Positions 12,861-23,587 of a DNA stretch of 64,000 nucleotides are shown here, one piece after another. The stretch's first letter is position 1; every line of letters begins with the position of its first letter. The DNA comes from Neoechinorhynchus agilis (taxonomy: Eukaryota; Acanthocephala). The notes beneath the pieces were generated by a model. The model did not search any database. It had not been told where the DNA came from and worked only from the letters and a program-made list of their open reading frames with translations. A program made the translations under genes and the position numbers. The stretch lies in NCBI GenBank assembly GCA_051530055.1, contig CM121342.1, forward strand, positions 2,170,001 to 2,234,000. The letters are read 5' to 3'.

Positions 12861-12909
12861 CGGCATCGCTACTAGACATTCCTTCGATGTGGATTCACAT
12901 AGTCCGGGT

Positions 12910-13500
12910 GAAGCGTACAGGTATTTACAAATATTTGTACAAACTCGGTTTCGCCTATTCACCGAACCCAATGGTATTCGCTAAGATCCAAATCATCGTT
13001 CTAACACACTTCATCTTATTTCTACCAGCAAGAATTTCGATGCACCCAGAAAACGCAGCGAACAGTGCAAGCAGTAAACAGACCAATATGAGAGCGGAAA
13101 CGAAATCTTCACTAGCTACGAAACCCATTCCATGCACCGATCTAATTCCTGTAACATGGATCAATCTAGCCCATTGGAATTATTTTTTTGTAAAAATATT
13201 TGTTTGAAAATTTCGTCAAAAGCTTCTACGTCAAGAAATGTTCGCAATTTGTACGAAGGGGCAATGAACTATCGAGCCACTTTTATATGGATCACATCAA
13301 AGTCTCGTGAACAGTATTTAGGAAGAAATATAAGAGCATTTATTTTGTTCGGATTGAGTGACTGTTGTAATGCCAGATTATTTTTTAGCTGTTGAATTAA
13401 CGCCATAAAATCTTTTACGGATTGCGTATCGAAAAATTGGGATTTTTACCATATTCGACTGCAGAATGCATCTTAATTTGATGAGATGAATTTGACGCGG
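12910..13500 (+). pseudogene. Homeodomain gene copy C, internally deleted
   Basis: 12910-13166 matches the 5' half of the homeodomain gene found intact at 23.6 and 38.4 kb, through the words CTDLIPVTWIN. It then jumps directly to that gene's 3' flank (13180-13500, matching 24800-25130). Both repeat units and the homeodomain are missing. The tRNA-Ala that follows the flank in the other copies is also absent, the match stopping at about 13500. It lies between the arms of the giant inverted repeat. Confidence 0.85.
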
Positions 13501-14105
13501 CACGATTATCCCCATACATTGTAATCGAACGACACATCGAGCAATTACGAATGAGGTATTGAGTAGCGATACAAAAGTGGATCGGGGACAAAGGAGATCC
13601 TTGAGTTACATCTTTCACCTGAAAGTAGTGATTTTGCAACGGATCATTTTGAAGATAGAAAAATTTGGATTTTAGTGCGTTGTTCACACGGGCGATGAAA
13701 TTATAGGGAAAATTAAAGTATTTTAGGATGTCAACAATGAATTCGATGCTTATCCTATCAAATGCTTTCGAGATGTCAAAGGACACCAGGATTTTCATTG
13801 ATGTCCTCTTCGTGCCAAAATTGTCGATGATTTCGGACATGGCTGATTAAACGGATTTGTGTGGCATGAAGCCGTGGCGGCGTTCATCGATTATGCTGTG
13901 TTCACAACAGAAAGTCAGAATCCTTTTCGCCAAAACTCTCGCATATATCGAAACGAGAGAGTTTTAAATGCAAATTGTACGCACATCGCCCGCTGCTGAA
14001 ATGGCCTTTCCTTTATTTTTGGAGAGAAAAATCTTTTTGGTCATGTTTATCTGAGCTCAGTCTTCAGGGAAAGTTAGCAGCATGCATTGTGTGATATTGT
14101 CCACA
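13415..14105 (-). mobile_element. LINE reverse transcriptase fragment
   Basis: Minus-strand translation gives RRHGFMPHKS (RT motif 2), SFDISKAFDRIS (motif A), VTQGSPLSPIHF (motif B) and MYGDN (decayed YxDD). The motif order and the LLA/CIATQYLIRN wording match the reverse transcriptase at 36.6-37.4 kb, so this is the same I/Jockey-like LINE family. Stops interrupt it. Confidence 0.8.
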
Positions 14106-14571
14106 TTTACGGGTTCTAGATTGTTGGCCACCTAAAAACAAGGCGAAAAACCGTTGTTTAAGGCTAAATTTTTGGAGCCGCTTTACTTGATGAAATCTTC
14201 CCCTTCCTCAAGTCCATTCTCCGGGCCTTGAGACTAATGAAAGTAATGCCGGGGCGAGTAGTGACCGCGTCGTTGGCGTGTGTTCTACACTGAGCGAGCC
14301 GAGCACGACGTCGAACCCTGCATTTTTGATCCAAGTAGCTGCAGATTTCCTCCGCGAGACAAATGTTCTACTGGCGGCTAGCTTCCACCAGGCAGAAAAG
14401 TATAGCAACATGGACCGAACTTTCCTTCTCTTTTGATCCAATTGAAATCGGGCCCTAGATGGCCAGTAAGGAAATGACGAAAAAATTCGATTCCGGGGTT
14501 CAAATATGAAATAAAAAAGTAGCTTAATTGAACAGTCGTACATTCACTGAATTCATTTTAAATCTTCTTGC
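14106..14571. other. No recognisable gene
   Basis: A minus-strand frame at 14208-14543 has no recognisable motifs. It may be LINE linker between the RT piece and the endonuclease piece. Confidence 0.4.
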
Positions 14572-14980
14572 CTAATGGATGTTTCGTTTGAGTTCCCAAA
14601 TGAGAATGAGACAATGGCGTTTGACGGCAAGATTCTCACTCATTATACATAAATCAAAATAGGAACACATGTTTCCAAAGGTAAAAGTGGGATTATCCGG
14701 AGAGATGAATGTGTGGGTGCCCGTGGATCGAATTACTGCTTTAATCCATTTCTGAGATGGATCGCTAAAATCCCAGAAATAAAGGTCCACATAAGAGCAA
14801 AAAATGTTATACAACACCTGCTTATTATGCGGTGGGTGGATAACTAACAAATTTCCTGCGGCGCTGTAAGTGATAGAAAATATAGCGTAGGAAAGGTCTC
14901 CGGATGAATACTTCGAAATTAATCTTATACAAAGACAAGCTTTGAAAATCGAAAAAAGCTTTGTGAATTGGCTGAATAGG
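14572..14980 (-). mobile_element. LINE endonuclease fragment
   Basis: Minus strand reads DLSYAIFSITYSAAGNLLVI and continues into a 92-codon frame. The phrase DLSYA[IV]FSI is shared with the endonuclease piece at 37.7-38.3 kb. It is a decayed apurinic-type endonuclease domain of the same LINE family. Confidence 0.6.
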
Positions 14981-15029
14981 ATCTAGTTAAGAATATACGA
15001 TATCCACCCAAAACGCCTTAAAATTATCA

Positions 15030-15399
15030 GGACTAGTCTGAGCAACCCTAACCTACCTCCTTGTATCCAATTTGGTTTCCGACATGGCGCTGGTAGTTGA
15101 TATGCAGGTAATCGATACCATCGTGAACCTGCATATTTACATCAGTGGGTCTTAGTTGTTCTCTATTTGGAAAACTTGGGCTATTTCCAGCCTTGCTTTT
15201 TATTTAAGAGGTCTCCCGGAACATAAACCTCTCTTCCTCGAAGCATTTTTCAAGCATATCAACTCTATACCTTCTACCTGGGCTTGTGAGCTTAGGAATT
15301 CATGCTTACAAAGGTTTCACAAATGAATTTACTAACTATTGTTCTACTATCCTATCTGTATCGCAGTTCCTTATTTCTCGTGGCGTTTAATGCTGAATT
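15030..15399 (+). mobile_element. LINE reverse transcriptase scrap
   Basis: 15055-15105 reads PPCIQFGFRHGAGS, the QFGFRxG motif of LINE reverse transcriptases. The rest is too decayed to follow. Confidence 0.45.
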
Positions 15400-16210
15400 A
15401 AATCTTGTTGTTGTTTGGTTGTTGAGCAATTAATAGAATAAAAAATAGCACTCTTAAATCACGATAGTTTCCATCTTCGTTCATTGAAAAGCCAAGTAAA
15501 TTGTTTGATTGATCTAAAATCACTTGATATCTGCCTTTGTCATTTCCCGCGTTAATCCGTGTAACCAAATTCGTCATCTTAGCTGGCCATAATCTTCTCT
15601 AGATTTTTAAAATAGCTAGCCTGCTGACTGCAACACTTCAAGATTTGAGACTGATAATCCATCCTTTCCCAATACTTCAACATACAACCAAATAGACTTT
15701 CCCCGTTTTTCTGCATTACTTGTAATCTTATATCCTTGTATATTTTAGAATACATTCAAATCTTTCTTAAGAATATTCACCAAAGAAACCATTCCAAACT
15801 AATTCTTATTAACAGATCTTGGTCAAGGTTTAAAATGTCCAATCGTCGTTTTTCATTTCCCATAATATATTTTACCAAGTCATTGTTAGTTGTATTTCCT
15901 AGATCTTCTCTCATTATTTTGACAATGAAATTTTCTTTGAGCCTTGGGATTATAGTCATAAATATTTTCTCCTTTTGATAGCTTCCTTCGCCACATCCAT
16001 ATTATCAACACCTTCACATATATTTTATTCTTCACCTACCACTTCTTGCTGGTCCTCTAGATCAAAAACTTTATAAAGAGGATCCTGTGGTACGTGTCCT
16101 CCAGCGTGAAGCATTGGTTGCTTATAGCCTTCCAGTGCTTCGAAAAACGCTTTACTACTTTGACCTCGTGACATTTGTTGATGGTTATCAACGAACGCAT
16201 ATAATGGCAT
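15400..16210 (-). CDS. Unknown ORF cluster in right arm
   Basis: Mirror copies of the left-arm frames: MPLYAFVDNH at 16210-16025 (61 codons), MTIIPRLKENF at 15959-15777 (60 codons) and the MTNLVTRINAG frame at about 15573. After LYKVFDLED this arm reads QQEVVGEE then stop. A GT dinucleotide follows GTGGTAG, so an intron could begin there. Function unknown. Confidence 0.4.
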
Positions 16211-17078
16211 TTAGTGTTAAAAACGATGTGAGATTAGATTGGTTTTACAATTTATTCTTGAAGTATCTTTAAGATTAATGTCATTAATTTCCAAATCACA
16301 GTTTGAGATACAGATGACCGTTGTCTCACAAAATTTATGCACTTCTCTTCAGTATTTAAAAGAGGCTGTTTGATTAATGTAAGTTCTTGATGGATCACTT
16401 TTCTCGCATGACGTAATAAGCACACTTTTTAGTCGCTTTGGATGCTATAATATTTAAAATTTTATTTTGTTAGAAAATTGCGAAAGCTTAAGTTGAAGGA
16501 ATAACACAAAAATAAGTTTTTCTATATTAAGTATTAAGCTATCAGATATCCAAGAAAATTATTTAGGAACATAATATTAGAAAAATAATTTATTTTAATT
16601 ATTCTCAAATATCCACGTTTATTTGTATAGATATTTCAGGAAGGGAAAGCAGTAAATAAGAGTTTGAAAACAGAGATCATGAAATTTGCAATATCTACTA
16701 ATTCTAAAATGCTCTACACCGAAATCGTACCTTAATGCATTCTTAGATTTATTATCAACGCAATTGTTCGAATCTCTAAAATGACAACATCGGTCAAGTT
16801 TTGAAATTTTAAAGCGCTTTTAAATGTCTATCCTGGTTCGATTTCTCCTCTATACGCATCGACACTTAGAACGCGTTTAAACTTTTTAATCTAGTTATAA
16901 TTTCCTTAATTCATCGCTCAGTGTTGTTCCTTACATTTATGTAAGCCAAATCAAAATAATTGACTTTATGTTAATGTAAACTTTAGAAGTTTTTTTTCTT
17001 ATGGCATATACAATATGGGCGATATATATAAAAATATCCAAGATTCTTTGTTCCAATCGTACATTCATTGAATATTTG

Positions 17079-20051
17079 GTTACTTTTCTTTACATTCACC
17101 ACCTCCCACCAAATTCCAGCTTTTGTCCTTCCTCGACCGTCGCCATCACGCTGGCAGCATTGCCCCGTTGTACTGCCAGCGAGATATTTTGTCGAAGAAA
17201 TATGCCTGCTCTTGAGTCTCCGGTTGCCTCTCTCAATTTCTTCGAGAGATCCTTGAGCAGAGAGAGTGCCGAGCTGCCGAGCGCTCCATACGTCTCTACC
17301 CCAAAGGGGACAAAATAGTGAGCCCTCGATAGCTGCATATATTTTCGTACCTTCCTCCCTTCCGCTGCACTGGCGGCACCACCGGCGATTTCGAGGGAGT
17401 AGGGGATGTTGCTGGCTGCGAGGGTGTCCACACACGTGGCGTCCCAGAGAAGGCATTTGCCCTCCCGCCACGGGAAGACCGAAATTCCATCGGACCTACG
17501 GCCGTCTAGTCTGCAGAGGTGGGCGGGTTCCAGGATGTTCGGGAAGTTCGCCGTTCTCAACGCCCGAGAAATTACGTTATTGATTTCAGAATGGCGTGAA
17601 AACCTTCCTGCTGACCTTCTGCAGACGAGACCGTGTCGCCCGAAAGCATCAACCAAAGACCCACATCGACAGCGATGGGGCGTGCATATCGGGAGACCGA
17701 GTCTTGAGGATACTGCGATCCTCGTCACCTCGTCAGTAAGAAGAGTTCCCACAGATGCCAGAGGAACAGCCTCCAACCACGCCCCAGATTCTCGTGTTGA
17801 AACTGCCAACAGTCTAGCTCGGACGACCCCATCGCGAGAACCTGAAAGAAGAGAGCTGTGAGCTCTCGCGACAAGAGGTCCGTCCCAGATCGACTGTCTG
17901 AGGCCATTCACGGGAACTTGGTTAGCGCCTGTCTGCTGGCACCATTCCTCAACCGCCACCACGAAATCCCGGTCAAGACAAAACTTTTCTTTCAAAATGT
18001 TCTTCGAGACTGGTAGGCTCCCCTCAAACGATCCAAGAAAGGCCGGCAAAGCAAGGTCGACTAGTGCCCGAATTACCAATCCCCCAGATGACACAGGCAA
18101 AGAAGCTTGTCGCCACGCCTCATCTGAGAGCTGGACATTTAAAATACGCTCGAGGCAAGCCCTCACCTTATTGTCCAGCTTTGCCAATCCTTCTTTGTGT
18201 TTGAAAAATGTTGCTGTGCGAACCTTGTACAATAATTTGGGGATGAAGAGCGCGTTCTTTATGAGAAACAAGGCTTCATGAGCAGAGAGAGCGCACACCC
18301 TATCGCACAGCAACGAAAGTTTCGGTATGATATGGCCGATCTCATCTTCCACATTTGAATCGAAGACACAACTGCCCAAGAGGCTGAGTTGTTCCCGAGT
18401 CACGAGTTTCAGACCTGGAGCTACGGCCTCGAACCCAGCCATTAGTTCTTTGACTTTAGCGGCGTCTCCAATATTCAGTACAAGGAGCTCACATTTTCCA
18501 GCATTAAGCTCAATGCCCATCTTCGAGGTCTCCCTAATCAGCGTCTCCAAATCGCGCAGTACAACGGAGGGATCACCTCCGAGCGTAGCGTCATCCAAGT
18601 ACCAGGCGTTGAAGCTGGAATGGAGAGAATGCGCTATTGGGTTTACTGTTAGGGAGAATCCGATTGGACCGAGGGGATCTCCTTGCTGCACTCCTCTTTC
18701 GGACCAAATGAGGTGGTCTTCGAAAAGCAAAGGAATCGCCGTCCCGTAGGCATTGAGAAAATACTGGAAGGCTTCTGGTGCGTGATCCCTAATTGCGCGG
18801 AACATGCTTTCTCTATTAAGAGAGTTAAAGGCGTTCCGAAAATCGCACTTAAGAATCACGCACGGCGCTGAGCTACTCGTAGCAAAGTTTCGGAGCGAGT
18901 GGACGATAGCTTCCGCCCCGCAGGATGTGCAGCAGCCCAGTTGGAGTGGACGAAGTTGCTGCCCGGTTTTCTCTGTAATACGTTTGCAGAGAATTTTTCC
19001 TGCAAGTCGGCGTATCGTCGAAGATACGGCGATGGGACGAATCCCACCTTCTTTTTTTGTGAGAGCACATAATGATGCTCCGAAAAATAGGTCTTTTGCA
19101 ACGGGGTTCAGGTCCTCTCCAGTCAGGCGGTCGACTATTCGAGAAAGCGCACTTTCTAGAGAGAGCTGCTTCACCAGTTGAAAAGGACATCATGTCCTTT
19201 AAGTGCTGAGGCCTTAGTCCGTCAAGCCCGTGACCCGAACCATTTGCAAAAGTTGAGATGGCCTTTTTCATCTCTGAAATTTGAGTGGGCGTCCTGTCCT
19301 GAATGGGAGGAGATGGAATTTCAAAGCTTCCGCTACTACATGGGTGCTTCGACCGGAGTATTTGTAGCGTCTCGCTGTCTCCTTTTGCGAAACTGTCGGA
19401 GGATGACAATAACCGAACAGCCCCCCGAACATCCCCGTCCGCAAGCTTCGAAGAGACACGCTCAGTCAGTGATCGCTTTGAAAAACGGCAGCGATACTCT
19501 TCCTTCGTGCGTCCCTTAGAAACCTCGCGGAGATTCCTTTCAAAATTTTTAAATATTTGTTCAAAGGAATCTAACCTTTCCTTGATTGTTGATGTCAAAG
19601 ACACCCGAGAATCACCGCTGGTGCAGAGGACTAAGCGCGGGAAAGCGAAGAGCCGTGTCCATGAAGGCGCACAGTTCGTTTGCAGGCAATCATTGAGCAA
19701 TCCCGTAAATGCTTTGGCGACCAGATATCGCGCGCCTTTGGGGATCCGTTTCAGGACGTTCCTGGGCAGAAACCGCACGATATCAGGTATCGAAATAGAA
19801 TCAGTGGTGATCTGAGGGGTCTCAGGCACGAACGGTTCGGTTAATTGTGGTGGAGAACCAGACCCACTACAGCGGAGATCTCGGGGACCATGGACAAACA
19901 AAACCCCCATATTTGTTAATTTAAAAAACTTACCGCAAACCGGACACAAACCAGTAGAGACGCGTGGGAGCCCGGCAGCGTTGGTCTTCTCAGATTGCAC
20001 GTGATCGATAAGTAGCTCGTTCAAATTATCTGCGTCACCAGCGTGGTTCAT
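17079..20051 (-). mobile_element. Non-LTR retrotransposon with restriction-like endonuclease, near-complete copy 1
   Basis: The minus-strand polyprotein of about 1000 residues begins with a CCHC finger (CPVCGKFF, then HGPRDLRC). It continues with a linker (DGLRPQHLKD), reverse transcriptase (KKEGGIRPIA, KCDFRNAFNS, QQGDPLGPIGFSL, YLDDATLGG) and a C-terminal CCHC plus restriction-like endonuclease (CRCGSL, H..C, RRSDGIS, LWDATCVD). This layout is that of the R2/NeSL/Hero group of LINEs. One frameshift lies near 19160, between GEAALS and ESALSRIVDRL. The PD of the nuclease reads SD here and PD in copy 2. The element lies inside the right arm of the giant inverted repeat. Its first eight bases, ATGAACCA, also exist in the empty left arm, so the apparent start codon may be target DNA. 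The 3' UTR is under 20 bp. Confidence 0.9.
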
Positions 20052-20708
20052 GAAATCCTTTAACCAGAAAATCTACAAACTCAACGATGACAAACGATGC
20101 GTATCATTTGTCAGGTTATTACTCTCACCGGGAAATAAGTCGTTTTAATTACCAATAAAGATAGACTGCTTTTGTTTCGAGGAAACCAACCTTGAATGTA
20201 AAAGATAAGGGCTTTACATCAAGCGCAAATGTTAGCTCTAATGCATTCCTTTCCACCGTTTTAGAGAGCGAGGCGCAGCATGAATTTGTATAACGCGAAA
20301 AGGTTTAAAGTTGCCCACGTTCATCTTATTATCAAACAAATTTATTCAGCATAAAGTATGTCGCGTAATCATTAAATCGAAGCGGCTTTGATTGAGCTAA
20401 AGATGCGGCAAAGGAAGGAGGTGTAATTATTGTGGTTAGGAGACAAATTGTTCTTTATAGAAGCCACTATTCTCTGCATGTTCTACAAGTCTTTAGACAT
20501 GCAATGCCGGATATACTCCACTTTTAGCATTGTTTCGTCGTTTGTCTTAGTGGTGGTTCGAAGAATGCATGGGAGTCAGGGATATATTTTCTAGTTTGGG
20601 AAAGGAAAACACACACAATGAGTAACAGTGAGCATCGGTCCTTCTTAATCGTTTATTTCCGTGATACACACAATACGGCGTCGTCTTTATTTTCGCATCC
20701 GCTAATGG

Positions 20709-21714
20709 ACATCAGATTTTAGTCTTCTAGGTAGGAATGGTTATCGAACGGCATACAACCTTGCGACCAGTTTCTGATCTCTTTCTAGACATTTCATTGT
20801 ATCCAAACAGTTGTTAAAATAATCGGATGAAGCGAATATATCGAGGAAAAGAAAGTTTAAAAGTGCCCATAATTCATGAAGATTATTTAGTAAAGGAGTA
20901 CCGATAAGAAGTCGATTTGAAGATTTGAGGGTTCTTACAGCCTTTGAGAATTTAGTGTCTTCATTTTTGATCCTGTGAGCTTCATCGATGATTAGATATC
21001 TCCACGCGAATTTCTTTAGATGGCATCGCTCGGATAGAACAGTTTCGTATATAGTTGCAATAGCGTCCCATTTATGCGGATGAGCAAGAATAGTTTTCTT
21101 TAGAATCAAAGCTCGTTCATCTTTGTATCCGACAAGACATACGACATTTAGTGACGGGGCCCATCGCATAAATTCGTACATCCAGTTCTGAAGAGTTGAT
21201 TTCGGCACTTTAACGAGATGTGGACGACGTAATTTCCGGACGTGTTTCATGCATCCAAGCAAACTAATTGTCTGTTGGGTTTTCCATAAGCCCATTTAAA
21301 CGGCTAGGATTCCATTGATACCACTGTCGTACAGACGAATCATCCAATTAAGACCGCGGATTTGGTAATCGCGCATTTGGCCATTTTTCACATCAAAAGG
21401 ATTTTCATCAAAACGGCAGGATGAAAAATAATTGGCGTTCTTAGTACGTCCTCCGTCCACAGGAACATCTTCATTCCTCAATAATTCTTCGTCCTCTTGA
21501 CGTTCGGTCCTTCTATGGCGATGATCAATGAACTTGGTTTGGGCACGTTTATCAGATCCGTGCTGGTCGTGGTTTATAAAATGAGCGAATATTTCGGTTT
21601 GTTTGAGAAGGCAATCGAATCGTTTTTGAACATCGTGTTTATCTTTATCAGACAGTTCTTCGTCCAATTCAGGGTTAAGGCGACGACGACCACGGGTACC
21701 TCCAGCGACTTTAT
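20709..21714 (-). pseudogene. ISWI (SNF2-family) ATPase relic
   Basis: The minus strand encodes a decayed piece of ISWI, the ATPase of nucleosome-sliding complexes. It starts GGTRGRRRLNPELDEELS and continues through MRDYQIRGLNWMIRLYDSGI and a damaged Walker A ([14 protein letters not shown] for MGLGKTLQTISLLG). It also has [12 protein letters not shown], the DEAH box [11 protein letters not shown] and [12 protein letters not shown]. It ends at RRLKSDV exactly where the giant inverted repeat begins. A stop lies just before the Walker A motif and another near the end, and motif III has lost a residue (LLIGTPL). Spliced-out introns would suggest a processed copy, but neither end survives. It is squeezed between two large palindromes and is clearly non-functional. 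Confidence 0.88.
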
Positions 21715-21959
21715 CTTACCGACTCCAAGGAAAGGCTGGCTTAGAATTTGTCATCAAAGCGCTCTGAAAACGTGAATATCATGATGCTAAAATTGCATTT
21801 ATGTGATAAATAATGCAACCCCTATTTTTAAACTAAGTTAATAAATTTATTTTAGCTTGATCTGAGCGCAAGATCAATTGTAAAACTAGCTAAGAAATTG
21901 TGCTAACAATATAACGCCAGTTACTAAGAACTAAAGCCTCATTCACAATATATGGTCCG

Positions 21960-22830
21960 TATAATGAGGCTAAGTAAATTTCTGGAAATATCTCGAAATC
22001 ACCACTGCGGGTGATCCTTGATCTTCTATTATGAAGCCAGAGCGAAATTATATTCTCGCTTAACCCAGTTATCCGTGAAAGTACGGATTTGAAACAATCA
22101 TCAAAATGTGCGCATGAAGCCGTGTTTCGAGAATCTCCCTCTGGTCGGTTCGGTATTGGCGGAGGGACCGGATCGTAAGCGGGATCGCGGAAGACAACTG
22201 AGTCGCATTCTCATGGTGCCTAGAAAATGGGTTGGACCCGTAGGATATTCCGATAACCAGCTGGTCGTCGTTTATTGTCTACGTAGTCATAAATCGGAAA
22301 TTGACGATAAGTCAATTGGTTCGTTTATCCACGTTACAGGATCATCGTAACTATGCGTACGAGGCTGCGTTTCGAGAATCTCCTCCAATGAGTCTGGTAT
22401 TGGCGGAATAATTGGATCGTAGGGTGGGATCGCAGAGGACAATTGAGTCGTATCGATGGTGCCTGGGAAAATGGTTGGAATCTGTAGGATATTCCGATAA
22501 CTGTACTGGTCGTCTTTTATTGCTTCAATGGGCCATAAATCGGAAGTTGACGATAAGTCCATTGGTTCGTTTATCCACGTTGCAGGAATTAGATCGGTGC
22601 CAACATTGGGTTCCGTAGCTAGTGAGGATTTCGTTTCTGCTCTCCCATTGGTCTGTTTACTGCGTGCACTGTTCGCTGCGTTTTCTGGGTGCATCGAAAC
22701 TCTTGCTGGTAGAAATAAGATGAAGTGTGTTAGAACGATGATTTGGATCTTAGCGAATACCATTGGGTTCGGTGAATAGGCGAAACCGAGTTTGTACAAA
22801 TATTTGTAAATACCTGTACGGTTCAGCCGA
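21960..22830 (-). pseudogene. Homeodomain gene copy A, decayed
   Basis: An open frame of 170 codons (22799-22287) covers the N-terminal part and repeat unit 1. It then runs into stops and a rearranged unit 2, and the remains of the homeodomain near 22030-22100 are out of frame. It mirrors copy B across the palindrome. Confidence 0.8.
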
Positions 22831-23587
22831 ACAAAATATTATTTGACGTCAAACAAAAAGCTTTCGCCTAAAGGCATTTGTAAATATTTGAGCACAAATA
22901 TAATCAGTATTGATTTCGTTAGTATTTATTTATCTTCGAAGTCTATCGACCCCAGGATTATTGCTTGGTTCAGACGAGGATTAAACAATGATAGTTAATA
23001 AATATTTTCTTTATTTCTAAAAATAGAAAGAAATTATTACACTCATGTCAGAACCTTAAAAGACAAAAGGTACCTCTTTTTTAGGATATACTTTAGTCAA
23101 GGGACTAAATTATAAAAGTTACATGTTAAGATGAACTATCATTGTTTAGTTAAATTTAACAATATAATTGAGATCATCTTTTTATGCCTGGGATTATTGT
23201 CTTCGGTGGGAAAGATCTTTTTTTGGTAGCTTTGCCACCAAGTATCGAATACATTAAAAAATTAATCTCAATCGTATTGTTAAAGGGAAGTAAACAATGC
23301 TAGTTCATCTTAAGATGCGAATTTTATAAATTAGTCCCTAGAGTAAAGTATATCCGAAAAAAGAAGTATCTTTTATGTCTTTTAAGGTTCTAAAATGAGT
23401 GTAATAATTTCTTTCTATTTTTAGAAATAAAGAAAATATTTATTAACTATCATTGTTTAATCCTCGTCTGAACCAAGCCATAATCCTGGAGTCGATAAAC
23501 TTCGAAGATAAACAAATATAAACGAAATCAATACTAGATTTTAAATAATATTTTGTTCAGCTGAACGGTACAGATATTTACAAATAT

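Larger units (their letters stand above)
10561..20708. repeat. Giant inverted repeat (about 2.3 kb arms) of unknown type
   Basis: 10561-12860 is matched in reverse complement by 15400-20708 once a retrotransposon insertion in the right arm is set aside. The outer end reads CCATTAGCGGATGCGAAAAT on the left and its reverse complement on the right. The inner ends meet at AAGATTT. Arm identity is high but not perfect: there are scattered substitutions, a roughly 30-bp deletion in the left arm near 12240, and a 3-bp difference at the inner end. The 2.5 kb between the arms holds fragments of a homeodomain gene and of LINEs. No clear target-site duplication is seen. It could be a foldback DNA element with long terminal inverted repeats or a plain inverted duplication. 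Confidence 0.85.

Noticed and set aside
10561-20708. Giant inverted repeat as a Polinton or other capsid-bearing element
   Set aside because: No integrase, DNA polymerase B, ATPase or capsid-like frame is seen, and the termini do not look like that family.
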